A stretch of DNA of 64,000 nt from Ferrimonas balearica (lineage in GTDB: Bacteria > Pseudomonadota > Gammaproteobacteria > Enterobacterales > Shewanellaceae). Positions 53,020-62,935 of the stretch are shown one piece after another; within the stretch, counting starts at the first letter, position 1, and each line of letters starts with the position of its first letter. Below the pieces are notes generated by a model, which saw nothing but the letters and a program-made list of their open reading frames with translations, was not told the DNA's origin and ran no database searches. The DNA lies in assembly GCF_019802055.1 (NCBI RefSeq), contig NZ_JAHVHW010000007.1:248001-312000 (forward strand), in the 5' to 3' direction. A program made the position numbers and the translations under genes.

Positions 53020-54381
53020 ATGGAAGGCATAAGTTCCTTGCGTAAGCGTATTTTTATTCATTTCGGGCCACCGAAAACCGGCACTTCTGCCATCCAGAAA
53101 TGGATGCAGAACAACCGCAAAAACCTGTTAGAGCAGGGCATTCTTTACCCCGAACATAAAGTGGATCGTAACGGGGTCAGTTCCGGCAATCTGCTCGCGA
53201 TCTATGATCGCCAGGGGGACTCGGAGCTGACGCTTAATGAGCGCAGGGTTAAGACGCTAGTGGCTGGATTTGAGGCCAGTAAGGCTCACACCCTGGTGTT
53301 GAGTTCGGAGTTTTTTGCCTCCCGTCTGGCTGAACTGGCGCAGGTTTTTCCGCAGGCCCACTTTATCGGTTACGTTCGTAACCCGTTGGAGTCGTTGGAG
53401 TCCCACTACAACCAGTCGGTAAAGCGCCACAATAATGCAAAGCCGATATTCTTGCCGAAAAAGCTGCCGATGCGGCCGCTGCAGTTGCTTATTGCCGATG
53501 TTGAGGCAGTAGGCAAGGCACGATTCATGCTCAGAGCATATTCTGCAGAGCGGTTTCCAGAAGGGGACATCTGCGCTGACTTCCTCCTGGCCATTGGCTA
53601 CGAGGGATATGTAGCAAGTCCCAACGTCGTCAACCCCTCCTACAGTTTGGAAGCCCTGGAGTTAAAACGCTGGTTAAATAAGTTTGAGCTTCAGCACCTT
53701 AACAACTCGGTTGATGGCTTGTTGCAAAGCTTTCAGGGTGAGATTACCCGCTACTCCTGCATTCCTAATGCCACCTTTGAGCAGTATCGCCAGCAAGCGG
53801 CAGAAGTGCTGCGTGATATGGATGGTGCTATTGAGATCGAAGGGGCAGAGGTGCTGATCAAGAGCGTCGAGGAGAAGCCTCAGAAGCCGTATATGACTCA
53901 ACAGCTGTCACCGGAGCAGATGTCTGCATTAGTTGGGTTCATCCGCTCCGAAGACGGCAGACTGTACAAACAGCTGTGTTCCCATATCCATCAACACAGC
54001 TATCTAGAGTCTTACCACTCTGAATTGCGCAAGGTTTTTACAGAGGCCTACCCCGCCACTAAGGCTCTGCCGTCCCGAACTGATGTAGTAACTGAAATGC
54101 TTAAAGAAAAAATCCGAGCATTGCTGGGTAAAAACAAATCGCAAGACAACCCTCGACTGGATCTCACCGGTATGGGGGAACTGAGAGACAAACTGAAGCT
54201 GGGCAACGAGGTCTCTGACGGCATTGTGCTGCGAGAACTGGCTCTTTTTGCTGAGCGCAACAACCAGATTGAGATGGCTTACTGCCTGATGAGTCGGGCA
54301 CAGAAACTGCGGCCCACGGGGCTGATGATCCGCAACAAACTGGAGCAACTGGCCAAGAAACTGGACCAGGTTGAGCGTTAA
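53020..54381 (+). CDS. Sulfotransferase-like protein 3
   Basis: The 453-residue protein has the PAPS-type loop HFGPPKTGTSAIQKWM (about residues 14-29) and a second motif FIGYVRNPLESLESHYNQ matching the 3'-phosphate site (with Arg and Ser). The C-terminal 200 residues are helical with no recognised domain. Start: ATG at 53020; a 210-base gap before it shows no supported gene. Its last base overlaps the next start (TAATG). The acceptor is unknown, but placement among glycosyltransferases points to the same polysaccharide. Confidence 0.8.
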   Translation: MEGISSLRKRIFIHFGPPKTGTSAIQKWMQNNRKNLLEQGILYPEHKVDRNGVSSGNLLAIYDRQGDSELTLNERRVKTLVAGFEASKAHTLVLSSEFFASRLAELAQVFPQAHFIGYVRNPLESLESHYNQSVKRHNNAKPIFLPKKLPMRPLQLLIADVEAVGKARFMLRAYSAERFPEGDICADFLLAIGYEGYVASPNVVNPSYSLEALELKRWLNKFELQHLNNSVDGLLQSFQGEITRYSCIPNATFEQYRQQAAEVLRDMDGAIEIEGAEVLIKSVEEKPQKPYMTQQLSPEQMSALVGFIRSEDGRLYKQLCSHIHQHSYLESYHSELRKVFTEAYPATKALPSRTDVVTEMLKEKIRALLGKNKSQDNPRLDLTGMGELRDKLKLGNEVSDGIVLRELALFAERNNQIEMAYCLMSRAQKLRPTGLMIRNKLEQLAKKLDQVER

Positions 54382-56168
54382 TGCGGGGGTTATCCTTTAA
54401 ACCGGTGGTTCGCCTGATTAAGGCTGGAGTTCGGAAGATGCCCGAACCCTGGTTGGAGGTGCTGCGCCGAAACCGGTTGCTGTTCTCCCTCAATCGTTTT
54501 TGGCTCTATCGCTATGAGCTCTGGGTTAAACCAGAGACCGCCACAGATCAGCCTAAGACCTACCGAAACTATATTGAAACGGTGGAGAGTGCTCTGGAGG
54601 CAAGCGTGGAAACGGCGGAGTGCGTTCTGCTGGTTCTGGTGCCGAAGTTTAATGCTGCCGAACTGGGAAAAACACTGGATGCCGCAAGGGGAAGTTTTTC
54701 CCGGGTGGTGTTGTGGTGTGAGGCTCAAGAGCGTCAGACCTGCGAGAACTGGTTGGCTGGCCGTGAAACCGACGCCATTGTGCACTGTTGTAGCTCCCCT
54801 ATTGAGCTGAAAGCGCATCAGGATGGTGAGTACCCTTGGTTTGTGCTGTATCAGGGAGATCGGCCTGCGGCCCGCGCTGGTTCGGCGTTGTTCGCTTTTA
54901 ACAAGAGCAATGCGAAGGTCGGCTACACCGATCTGGATCGCCTTACCGAGACAGGCGAACGTCAGAAACCAGCCTTTCTGCCAGATTGGAATCCTGATCT
55001 TCACCTTTCTACCGCCTATGTAGCTACTGGCGTGTGGGTACGTCATCCTGAGTGGTTATTCGATGGGGAATTCTCTCTGTCGCTTACTCCTGTGGGGCTT
55101 GCTGCCTGGTTGGCTGAGGGGTTTATTCAGGGCAAACTGAGACAGGTGGGCCACCTACCACAAGTCCTTGTGCATCGGTCGGCTGACAATGATTTCTCCA
55201 TGTCCTGCTGGCAGAAGGCGTTGAGGCCTAAGCTTAGTGGGAGGGCGCATGTTGCGCTTAACGATGCTGCGGAAAGTCTGACTCTTGGATGGCAGCATGA
55301 TGTTCGGCCTCTGGTATCGCTGATCATTCCAACCTTCAACGGCAAGGCATTGGTGCAAACCTGCATCGAGTCCATTCTGCAGAAAAGCACCTATCAGAAT
55401 TTCGAGATTCTGCTGGTCGATAACAACTCCAACGAGCCAGAAAGTCTGGTGTACTTTGACGAGATTGCCCAGCATCCGAAAGTTCGGCTATTGCACTACC
55501 CACATCCGTTCAATTACTCGGCCATCAATAATTTCGCTGCGCGTCAGGCTCAAGGAGAGATTCTTGGGCTGGTCAACAACGACATCGAAGTGATTGCCCC
55601 GGATTGGCTGGAGCAGATGGTGGGTCATGTCTTAAGGGATGACATCGGCTGCGTCGGGGCCAAGTTGCTCTATCCCGATGGCCGCATCCAGCATGCTGGT
55701 GTGGTCATGGGGTATGGCGGCGGTGCGGGACATGCCCATAAGCACTTCCCATCAGACCATTCCGGCTACCTGAAGCGTCTGGTTGCCAGCCACAACTTCA
55801 GTGCAGTGACTGCAGCCTGTCTGCTGATAAAAAAGCGTCATTATGAGCAGGTGGGTGGATTCAACGAGCAGAAGTTCGCGGTCGCATTTAACGATGTGGA
55901 TCTGTGTTTGAGAGTATTGGACCTGGGGGTGCGGAATCTCTACTGTGCCGAAGCGTTGCTGTACCACCACGAGTCAGTGTCGAGAGGGCATGAGGATACG
56001 CCGGAGAAAATGGCGCGCTTTGCCAGTGAGGTGGCTCACTTGCAGCAGGATTGGAAGGCGGTCATTGAGCATGACCCGGCCTACAACCCCAATCTGACTC
56101 TGCGCAGCGAAAATTTCGTATTAAAAGTGCCGGGCATCCCGGCCGCTATTTGCAGTATTCATGAATAA
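54381..56168 (+). CDS. Large glycosyltransferase family 2 protein
   Basis: The 595-residue protein has an N-terminal part (about 1-300) of unclear fold and a GT2 domain at about 310-560. The latter has LVSLIIPTFNGKALVQTCIE, VDNNSNEPE, LVNNDIEVIAPDWLE, FNDVDLCLRVLDLG and a His-rich end (LLYHHESVSRGHED). These resemble rhamnosyl- and other sugar transferases of the O-antigen type. The start shares the final A with the previous stop (TAATG). It overlaps the next gene by 8 bases. Confidence 0.9.
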   Translation: MRGLSFKPVVRLIKAGVRKMPEPWLEVLRRNRLLFSLNRFWLYRYELWVKPETATDQPKTYRNYIETVESALEASVETAECVLLVLVPKFNAAELGKTLDAARGSFSRVVLWCEAQERQTCENWLAGRETDAIVHCCSSPIELKAHQDGEYPWFVLYQGDRPAARAGSALFAFNKSNAKVGYTDLDRLTETGERQKPAFLPDWNPDLHLSTAYVATGVWVRHPEWLFDGEFSLSLTPVGLAAWLAEGFIQGKLRQVGHLPQVLVHRSADNDFSMSCWQKALRPKLSGRAHVALNDAAESLTLGWQHDVRPLVSLIIPTFNGKALVQTCIESILQKSTYQNFEILLVDNNSNEPESLVYFDEIAQHPKVRLLHYPHPFNYSAINNFAARQAQGEILGLVNNDIEVIAPDWLEQMVGHVLRDDIGCVGAKLLYPDGRIQHAGVVMGYGGGAGHAHKHFPSDHSGYLKRLVASHNFSAVTAACLLIKKRHYEQVGGFNEQKFAVAFNDVDLCLRVLDLGVRNLYCAEALLYHHESVSRGHEDTPEKMARFASEVAHLQQDWKAVIEHDPAYNPNLTLRSENFVLKVPGIPAAICSIHE

Positions 56169-57057
56169 AAACCATTCGCCCACGGGGCAGTTTAGCCATC
56201 GCTCCCCGGGTACAGTAGAAGTGGTCTGTGCGATGTCGGTATACGAGGGAGACCGCCTTGAGTGGGTCGAAACTGCCGTTGCCAGCATCCTGGGCCAAAG
56301 CCGGCCAGCTGACCTTTTTGTCATCGTTATCGACGGGCCGATCTGCGCCTCAACCAGAGAGTTTCTTGCTAAGGCAGAGCTGCAGCACAGCAGCATTAAA
56401 CTGGTAGAGAATCCACAGAACGTCGGTCTGGCTGCCAGCATGAATCGCATCATTGAGTTGACTCTGCCGCTTCAGCCTGACTACTTCTTCCGGATGGATT
56501 CAGATGACATTTCAGCCCCCGAGCGATTCGAGAGCCAAATAGCGTTTCTGGAAGCGAACCCGAAGGTGGACGTTTTAGGTTCCTTTGTTGATGAGATCGA
56601 TGAAGAGGGCAACGTCGTAGGGCAACGGAACTTGCCCACGGAACACCACCAGATCATGCGTTTTATGCCCAAACGCTGCTCTCTCAACCACCCCAGCGTG
56701 GCGATCCGCTATAGGGTGTGGCAATCCGGACATCGGTATGGCACGGACAACTGCAACAATGAGGATTATCACCTCTGGATTGATCTGGCGGTGGCGGGTT
56801 TCCACTTTGCCAATATCAACAAGACCCTGCTGCACTTTCGCTGCACCCATGGTTTTTTCAACCGCCGTGGAGCCAGTAAGGCTTTCAGCGAGTTTCATGC
56901 ACGATTGCACGCCATGCGTTCACTGAAACGCTACAGCCTTGGAAACCTGGTTTACGCATTGGGCGTACTCACGGTCCGCTTTATGCCGGCTGCGGTTCTC
57001 AAGCTGGCCTATCGACTTGATCGTATGTGGCTGAAGTATTCCTTGAGCAAGAAATGA
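56161..57057 (+). CDS. Glycosyltransferase family 2
   Basis: The 298-residue protein is a single GT2 domain. It has VVCAMSVYEGDRLEWVETAV, FRMDSDDISAPERFESQIAF (DxD-like DSDD) and a C-terminal FHFANINKTLLHFR-like segment, then two hydrophobic stretches near the end that may associate with the membrane. The sugar is unknown. It overlaps the previous gene by 8 bases and the next by 4 (ATGA). Confidence 0.92.
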   Translation: MNKNHSPTGQFSHRSPGTVEVVCAMSVYEGDRLEWVETAVASILGQSRPADLFVIVIDGPICASTREFLAKAELQHSSIKLVENPQNVGLAASMNRIIELTLPLQPDYFFRMDSDDISAPERFESQIAFLEANPKVDVLGSFVDEIDEEGNVVGQRNLPTEHHQIMRFMPKRCSLNHPSVAIRYRVWQSGHRYGTDNCNNEDYHLWIDLAVAGFHFANINKTLLHFRCTHGFFNRRGASKAFSEFHARLHAMRSLKRYSLGNLVYALGVLTVRFMPAAVLKLAYRLDRMWLKYSLSKK

Positions 57058-57995
57058 ACACCCAATCTGTACCGAGCGACAAGAGTGATGCACTGAAGAC
57101 CGGGGACGGCTCTGCTTACTGTCTGGACAATCCGCCGAGAGTTGGTGCCGTAATCGTGCTCTACCATCCGAACGGGGGCTTGCTTCGAGGATTGCTTGAC
57201 GCGCTTGGTGGTGTGGTTTCTCAGGTGGTGTTGGTCGACAACAGTCCCGAAACATTGGATCTGAATACCCTGCCTAGTGTCTTCGAATACCTCCACTACC
57301 CTGACAATATTGGTATTGCGGCAGCACACAACCGTGGGCTTGAGAGTCTATTGGCTTCGGGCTGTGATTTTGGCCTCTTGCTGGACCAAGACAGTGAAAT
57401 CTCCGCAGAGCTCGTAGATCGGCTGGCTCATCTGTTGGCAAAAGCAGACGTTTCAGGCGGTCCACTGTTAGCAGTTGGACCTCAGGTTCGCTGTGCTTAC
57501 AGTGGGGAGTTGTTGAAGCCGAGGATTCAAAAACCGCTTTTCGAAACCGAAGAGCTTATCGGCATGCCACAGCTGATCGCATCCGGCATGATGATAGATC
57601 TTTCCGTGCTGACTGATGTTGGTTTGAAGGATGAATCCCTGTTTATCGATGGTGTAGACCATGAGTGGTGCTGGCGTGCCCGTGCTCATGGTTATCAGGT
57701 TGCCCTGGCGAAGTCCGTCGAGATGGTGCACCGCCTGGGAGAGCGGCGTCGGGCGGTGGCAGGATTGAAGTATCGGGTTGGCGCTCCGGTTCGGCTCTAT
57801 TACCAGTTTCGAAATGTATTGTTGCTGAGCCGCAGAAGCTATGTACCAACATATTGGAAAGTAAGGCAATTGGTTGCCTTGCCTATCCGGTTTCTGCTTA
57901 ATGGCCTGTTGGAAAAACCACGGGTAAGCCGCCTGAAGTTCATGATGTTAGGAGCGGGCCACGGCCTATGCGGTCGAACTGGCAAGCTTAGATAA
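57054..57995 (+). CDS. Rhamnosyltransferase-like glycosyltransferase family 2
   Basis: The 313-residue protein matches RfbF/WbbL-type rhamnosyltransferases: VGAVIVLYHPNGGLLRGLLDA, VDNSPE, GIAAAHNRGLESLL, LLLDQDSEI and ESLFIDGVDHEWCWRARAHG. With rmlABCD in the same locus, dTDP-L-rhamnose is the likely donor; the linkage cannot be judged. I take the ATG at 57054, which overlaps the previous stop. A longer frame opens at 57027 inside that gene. It is the last gene of the polysaccharide locus; no clear terminator was found after it. Confidence 0.85.
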   Translation: MNTQSVPSDKSDALKTGDGSAYCLDNPPRVGAVIVLYHPNGGLLRGLLDALGGVVSQVVLVDNSPETLDLNTLPSVFEYLHYPDNIGIAAAHNRGLESLLASGCDFGLLLDQDSEISAELVDRLAHLLAKADVSGGPLLAVGPQVRCAYSGELLKPRIQKPLFETEELIGMPQLIASGMMIDLSVLTDVGLKDESLFIDGVDHEWCWRARAHGYQVALAKSVEMVHRLGERRRAVAGLKYRVGAPVRLYYQFRNVLLLSRRSYVPTYWKVRQLVALPIRFLLNGLLEKPRVSRLKFMMLGAGHGLCGRTGKLR

Positions 57996-57998
57996 CCA

Positions 57999-58004
57999 TA
58001 TAAT
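57999..58004 (+). promoter_or_regulatory. Candidate -10 box for the cysD operon
   Basis: A perfect TATAAT lies just after the last glycosyltransferase gene, 150 bases before cysD. The upstream -35 region is weak (TCGAAC or GAACTG). A weak -35 would be expected if an activator such as CysB is needed, but no CysB site was identified. Confidence 0.35.
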
Positions 58005-58153
58005 TTATAAAGGGTTTAACTTGTCATTAAAGACAATAAGTTAGGCTAATTGATTCCTTGATGCCGGCTTGCCCGAGCCGGTACCATAACCACCCAGTAG
58101 CGCCAGTCGCTGTGGTTGGACCCTTTTAAGCATTGGAAAATTAGAGAAGGTTG

Positions 58154-59062
58154 ATGAGCGCTTATAATTTAACGCACCTCAAAGCGTTGGAAGCTGAGAG
58201 TATCCATATCATGCGTGAAGTGGCGGCGGAGTTTGATAACCCTGTAATGCTTTACTCCGTGGGTAAAGACTCCTCCGTATTGCTGCACCTTGCCCGTAAG
58301 GCCTTCGCTCCGGGTAAGATCCCCTTCCCGCTGATGCACGTGGACACCGACTGGAAGTTCAAGGAGATGATCCAGTTCCGTGACCGCATGGCTGAAAAGC
58401 ACGGTTTCGAGTTGCTGGTGCACAAGAACCCCGAAGGGATGGCTATGGGGATGAACCCCTTTACCTTCGGCAGCGCCAAGCACACCGACGTAATGAAGAC
58501 TCAGGGCCTGAAGCAGGCTCTGGACAAGTATCGCTTTGATGCGGCTTTTGGCGGCGCCCGTCGCGACGAGGAGAAATCCCGTGCCAAAGAGCGCGTCTAC
58601 TCCTTCCGTGATAAGAACCACCGTTGGGATCCGAAGAACCAGCGTCCTGAGCTGTGGAACGTATACAACAGCAAAGTGGACAAAGGCGAGAGCATTCGTG
58701 TGTTCCCGCTGTCCAACTGGACCGAGCTGGATATCTGGCAGTACATCTACCTGGAAAATATTGAGATTCCGGAGCTCTACTTTGCCAAGGAGCGTCCCGT
58801 TGTTGAGCGTGATGGCACGCTGATCATGGTGGACGACGAGCGCATGCCGCTGGATGAGAGCGACAAGGTTGAAAACAAGATGGTGCGTTTCCGCACCCTG
58901 GGCTGCTACCCGCTGACTGGCGCCGTAGAGTCCAACGCGCAGACCCTGCCCGAGATCATTCAAGAGATGTTGTTGACCAAAACCTCCGAGCGTCAGGGAC
59001 GAGTCATTGACCATGACTCCGCCGGCTCCATGGAGAAGAAGAAGATGGAAGGTTACTTCTAA
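58154..59062 (+). CDS. cysD: Sulfate adenylyltransferase small subunit CysD
   Basis: CysD joins sulfate and ATP to form APS together with the CysN GTPase. The 302-residue PAPS-reductase-like protein has the PP-loop motif SVGKDSS at 35-41, [16 protein letters not shown] and the [20 protein letters not shown] loop (read in parts). Start: ATG at 58154 behind AGAAGG; a TTG at 58151 is in frame. cysN follows 82 bases later, and the gap contains a hairpin (GGCCC/GGGCC around 59110-59122). Confidence 0.96.
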   Translation: MSAYNLTHLKALEAESIHIMREVAAEFDNPVMLYSVGKDSSVLLHLARKAFAPGKIPFPLMHVDTDWKFKEMIQFRDRMAEKHGFELLVHKNPEGMAMGMNPFTFGSAKHTDVMKTQGLKQALDKYRFDAAFGGARRDEEKSRAKERVYSFRDKNHRWDPKNQRPELWNVYNSKVDKGESIRVFPLSNWTELDIWQYIYLENIEIPELYFAKERPVVERDGTLIMVDDERMPLDESDKVENKMVRFRTLGCYPLTGAVESNAQTLPEIIQEMLLTKTSERQGRVIDHDSAGSMEKKKMEGYF

Positions 59063-59144
59063 CCCTTCTTACCTGGTACCGAGACACATCTTAACGAATT
59101 ACAGTCCCTGGCCCTGAGGGGCCGGGCAGGAGAGAGGAAATATC

Positions 59145-60566
59145 ATGAGCCACAGCTCTGAGCTGATTGCGTCTGACATCGAGAAGTACCTGCATCAGCA
59201 TGAAAACAAGCAACTGCTGCGCTTTCTGACCTGCGGAAGCGTGGACGACGGTAAGAGCACCCTGATTGGCCGTCTGCTGCACGATTCCAAGATGATCTTT
59301 GAAGATCAACTGGCTGCTATCAAGAACGACTCCAAGAAGTTCAACACCACCGATGAAGAGTTTGACCTGGCACTTCTGGTGGACGGTCTGCAGTCCGAGC
59401 GTGAGCAGGGCATCACCATCGATGTGGCGTACCGCTACTTCTCCACTGAGAAGCGCAAGTTCATCATCGCCGACACCCCCGGACACGAGCAGTACACCCG
59501 TAACATGGCGACCGGTGCATCCAACTGTGACCTGGCTATCGTGATGATCGATGCTCGTCACGGTGTGCAGGTGCAGACCCGTCGTCACAGCTTCATCGTG
59601 TCACTGCTTGGCATCAAGCAGGTGATCGTGGCGATCAACAAGATGGACCTGGTGGACTTCGACGAGAAGGTGTTCAACGAGATCAAGGCTGAGTACCTGG
59701 ATTTCTCCAAAAAGCTGAATATCGACACCATCCACTTTGTGCCGATCTCCGCGCTGAAAGGCGATAACGTCGTCGATCGCAGCCAACGCTCTCCCTGGTA
59801 TCACGGCGAAACCCTGATGGAGATGCTGGAGTCTGCCGAACTGTCCAAGACCCAGAACTTCGACGATTTCCGCATGCCGGTTCAGTACGTTAACCGTCCG
59901 AACCTTGATTTCCGTGGCTTCTGCGGCACCATCACCAGTGGTGTGGTACGTAAGGGCGATGAGATCACCGTGCTGCCTTCCGGTAAGTCTTCCAAAGTGA
60001 AGCAGATTGTGACTTTTGAAGGCGAACTGGACGAAGCGTTTGCGCCGATGGCCGTGACCCTGACTCTGGAAGATGAGATCGACATCAGCCGCGGTGATGT
60101 GCTGATGCACAGCAACAACCAGACTGAAGTGGCTGATGCGGTTGAGGCAACCATCGTCTGGATGGCGGAAGAGCCGATGCTGCCGAACAAGCAGTACGAC
60201 TTTAAGCTGGCTTCCCGTCAGACTTCCGGTTCCATCAGCAACATCGATTACCGCATTGATGTGAACACTCTGGAGCAGCAGGAAGCGGTTCGCCTCAACC
60301 TGAACGAGATCGCGCGCTGTCAGATTCAACTGAGCCAGAGCATCGCGTTTGACGCCTACGACAAAGCTCGTGGCACCGGTTCCTTTATCATCATCGACCG
60401 CCTCACCAACAACACCGTTGGCGCAGGCATGATCGTGGCAAAAGGGCAGAAAGACGCGAAGACCACGGGTCCGCAAATCAGCGAGTTCGAACTCGAGCTG
60501 AACGCGCTTATCCGCAAACACTTCCCGCACTGGGAAGCCAAGGACCTGAGAGAGTTCCTCAAGTAA
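59145..60566 (+). CDS. cysN: Sulfate adenylyltransferase GTPase subunit CysN
   Basis: CysN uses GTP hydrolysis to drive APS formation. The 473-residue EF-Tu-like protein has G1 GSVDDGKST (31-39), [13 protein letters not shown]-type switch I ([15 protein letters not shown]), [12 protein letters not shown] and [10 protein letters not shown]. It has no C-terminal APS-kinase fusion, consistent with a separate cysC gene downstream. It is preceded by GGAGAGAGG and followed 1 base later by the SLC13 transporter. Confidence 0.97.
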   Translation: MSHSSELIASDIEKYLHQHENKQLLRFLTCGSVDDGKSTLIGRLLHDSKMIFEDQLAAIKNDSKKFNTTDEEFDLALLVDGLQSEREQGITIDVAYRYFSTEKRKFIIADTPGHEQYTRNMATGASNCDLAIVMIDARHGVQVQTRRHSFIVSLLGIKQVIVAINKMDLVDFDEKVFNEIKAEYLDFSKKLNIDTIHFVPISALKGDNVVDRSQRSPWYHGETLMEMLESAELSKTQNFDDFRMPVQYVNRPNLDFRGFCGTITSGVVRKGDEITVLPSGKSSKVKQIVTFEGELDEAFAPMAVTLTLEDEIDISRGDVLMHSNNQTEVADAVEATIVWMAEEPMLPNKQYDFKLASRQTSGSISNIDYRIDVNTLEQQEAVRLNLNEIARCQIQLSQSIAFDAYDKARGTGSFIIIDRLTNNTVGAGMIVAKGQKDAKTTGPQISEFELELNALIRKHFPHWEAKDLREFLK

Positions 60567-60567
60567 T

Positions 60568-62298
60568 ATGGGGCCCTCTTCCTGGTTGGTGGTGGCGACG
60601 TTTGTCGCCACCATTGCCGCGCTGCTGAAATACCAGTCTTCCCCGGCACGGGTTTTTGGGGTTGTACTGGTATTTTTGCTTTTGAGCGGGCAAGTGGATC
60701 AAAAACAGTTGCTGGCAAGCATCGCCAATCCGGGCTTAATCACCCTGGTACTGCTGATGCTCTGTTCGGTTGCGCTGGAGAAAACCCGATTGCTCCGGAT
60801 GATCGCCAGTCGTGTGATCCGTCCCGGCTACACCTCGACCTGGTTCCGGTTGTTCGGATCCATCTCTCTCTCCTCCGCCCTGCTGAACAACACGGCGGTG
60901 GTGGCAACCATGCTCAATCCTGTTCGCAACAACCCCTACCATCCGGCCGGTCGTTTGCTGCTGCCACTGTCCTATGCGGCCATCCTGGGCGGTACGCTGA
61001 CTCTGGTGGGCACCTCCACCAACCTGGTGGTGGACAGTTTGTTGAGGGATACGACTGGCGAGGGGCTGAACTTCTTCGACTTCACCATCATTGGTGCTGC
61101 CCTGGTGGTGTGCTGCGGCGGATTACTCTTCGTATTAAGTCGCTGGCTGCCCAAAACCGACCTGCGCGGTGACAACTTCCATGACTACTTTGTTGATGCG
61201 GAAGTGGACGCGGATTCCCGCTTGATTGGGCGCTCCATTGAGGAGGCGGGGTTACGCCACCTCGAATCCCTGTTCCTGGTCGAAGTGGTCAGGGCAGGGC
61301 AGTTGATCAGTCCTGTGGCGCCCAGTGAGCGCATTCAGGCCGGGGATCGGCTGATCTTCAGCGGTGACGTCAGCAAAGTGATGCAGTTGAATCAGTTCCA
61401 TGGGCTGACGCTGTTTGCCGATGCCAATGGGCTGCTGGGGACCAACCTGTCCGAGGTGGTGATCCGTCCCGACAGTGTTCTGGTTGGTCAAACCCTGAAA
61501 AAGGCTGGCTTCCGGGCACTGTTTGATGCGGCGGTAGTAGCGATTCGTCGTGATGGTGAGCGGGTTTCCGGCAAGTTGGGTGAAGTGGTGCTCAAGGCCG
61601 GGGATTTTCTGGTTCTGGCCGTGGGCCAGGATTACAGCAGCCGTCATAACCTGGACAAAAACTTTATTCAGCTCAGCGGTGTTGAGCCGGACAGTCGCTT
61701 GAGTGGCTGGCGTGAGTGGTTCGCCGTTGCGGGATTTGTTTTGACCATCGGCCTGTCCGCTTTTGGCGTCATTGAACTGCTGGTCGGACTGGCGGTGCTG
61801 CTGGGGATTCAGGTATTAACCGGAACCGTCAGCGCCAACGACATTCGCCGGCGCTTCCCGATGGAGATCTGGCTGATCGTTTCGACGGCGCTGATGATGT
61901 CTTTTGCGCTGATCGACTCGGGGCTGGTTCAGTCGCTTTCGACCAAGATTGACGGCGCCTTGTCGGAGGAACACCTGTTTGCGCTGCTCGCCCTGGTGTT
62001 CTTTATGACGGTGCTGCTGACCGAACTGGTCACCAACAACGCCGCCGCCGCCCTGGTGTTTCCCATTGCGTACAGTGTCGCCTCGGGCCTGGGCGTTAAT
62101 CCCATGCCCTTTGTTATGGCCGTGGCGTTTGGCGCGAGTGCCAGCTTTGTCAGCCCATACGGCTACCAGACCAATTTGATGGTGTTCAATGCCGGGCAGT
62201 ACCGTTTCTCCGATTTTATTCGGATCGGCTTGCCGATATCCCTGCTGTACGCGCTCGTTGTACTGACCCTGTTACCCGTGGTTTACCCCTTTGGGTAA
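60568..62298 (+). CDS. SLC13-family permease with TrkA-C (RCK-C) domains, probable sulfate transporter
   Basis: The 576-residue protein has N-terminal and C-terminal membrane parts (about 1-200 and 380-576). Two RCK-C domains lie between them (about 215-295 and 300-370: [30 protein letters not shown]-like; [20 protein letters not shown]). Family marks include [17 protein letters not shown] and [18 protein letters not shown], plus [16 protein letters not shown]. In related gammaproteobacteria such a gene sits in the cysDNC operon and is thought to import sulfate or related anions. Substrate is inferred from context. It is followed 19 bases later by cysC. Confidence 0.87.
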   Translation: MGPSSWLVVATFVATIAALLKYQSSPARVFGVVLVFLLLSGQVDQKQLLASIANPGLITLVLLMLCSVALEKTRLLRMIASRVIRPGYTSTWFRLFGSISLSSALLNNTAVVATMLNPVRNNPYHPAGRLLLPLSYAAILGGTLTLVGTSTNLVVDSLLRDTTGEGLNFFDFTIIGAALVVCCGGLLFVLSRWLPKTDLRGDNFHDYFVDAEVDADSRLIGRSIEEAGLRHLESLFLVEVVRAGQLISPVAPSERIQAGDRLIFSGDVSKVMQLNQFHGLTLFADANGLLGTNLSEVVIRPDSVLVGQTLKKAGFRALFDAAVVAIRRDGERVSGKLGEVVLKAGDFLVLAVGQDYSSRHNLDKNFIQLSGVEPDSRLSGWREWFAVAGFVLTIGLSAFGVIELLVGLAVLLGIQVLTGTVSANDIRRRFPMEIWLIVSTALMMSFALIDSGLVQSLSTKIDGALSEEHLFALLALVFFMTVLLTELVTNNAAAALVFPIAYSVASGLGVNPMPFVMAVAFGASASFVSPYGYQTNLMVFNAGQYRFSDFIRIGLPISLLYALVVLTLLPVVYPFG

Positions 62299-62317
62299 GC
62301 TTAAGGATGAGAATCTA

Positions 62318-62932
62318 ATGGAACAAAAAAGCACAAACGTGAAGTGGCATAACCACTCGGTTGGCCATGAAGAACGCGTTGCCCTGATGGGCCACCAGCC
62401 TGCGGTACTCTGGTATACCGGCCTGAGCGGTTCAGGAAAGTCCACCATCGCTAACGCGGTAGACGCGCTGCTGCACGAGATGGGGTGCCACACCTACTTG
62501 CTGGATGGTGACAATGTTCGCCATGGGCTGAATGGTGACCTGGGGTTCTCCGATAAGGACCGGGTCGAGAATATCCGTCGCATCGGTGAAGTGGCCAAGC
62601 TCTTTATTGACGCGGGCCTGGTGGTTTCCACCGCCTTTATCTCTCCGTTCCAGGCGGACCGTAAAATGGTGCGGGAGATGTGCGGCGAAGGACAGTTTAT
62701 TGAAGTGTTTGTGGACACGCCGCTCGACGTTTGCGAAAGCCGGGATCCCAAAGGCCTCTACAAAAAGGCCCGTAATGGCGAGATCCGCAACTTTACCGGC
62801 ATCGACTCAGACTATGAAGCGCCGCTGAAGCCGGAAGTGCACCTGAAAACCGCGGAAGCCTCCATTGAGGAGTGTGCCCGTCAGGTTGTGGCCTATCTGG
62901 TGGCTCAGGGCCTGGTGAAGAAGGCTGCGTAA
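62318..62932 (+). CDS. cysC: Adenylylsulfate kinase CysC
   Basis: CysC phosphorylates APS to PAPS, the donor for sulfotransferases and for sulfate reduction. The 204-residue enzyme has P-loop GLSGSGKST at 35-43, [20 protein letters not shown] and [16 protein letters not shown] use the ATG at 62318 ([11 protein letters not shown]), about 10 bases after AAGGA. A frame open from 62291 starts inside the transporter. The DHH gene follows 3 bases later. Confidence 0.97.
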   Translation: MEQKSTNVKWHNHSVGHEERVALMGHQPAVLWYTGLSGSGKSTIANAVDALLHEMGCHTYLLDGDNVRHGLNGDLGFSDKDRVENIRRIGEVAKLFIDAGLVVSTAFISPFQADRKMVREMCGEGQFIEVFVDTPLDVCESRDPKGLYKKARNGEIRNFTGIDSDYEAPLKPEVHLKTAEASIEECARQVVAYLVAQGLVKKAA

Positions 62933-62935
62933 CCG

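Noticed and set aside
52833-53045. A 70-residue open frame in the gap before the third sulfotransferase gene
   Set aside because: No ribosome site, no known motif, and it overlaps the start of the next gene in another frame.
58087-58118. Hairpin AACCAC/GTGGTT with an inner CAGTAGCG/CGCTG stem as a terminator after the polysaccharide locus
   Set aside because: No T run follows, and it is within 40 bases of cysD. It may be a leader structure, but there is too little to call it.
59110-59122. Hairpin between cysD and cysN as a terminator or riboswitch
   Set aside because: Short stem with no T run in front of a co-directional cys gene; more likely a small intergenic stem.
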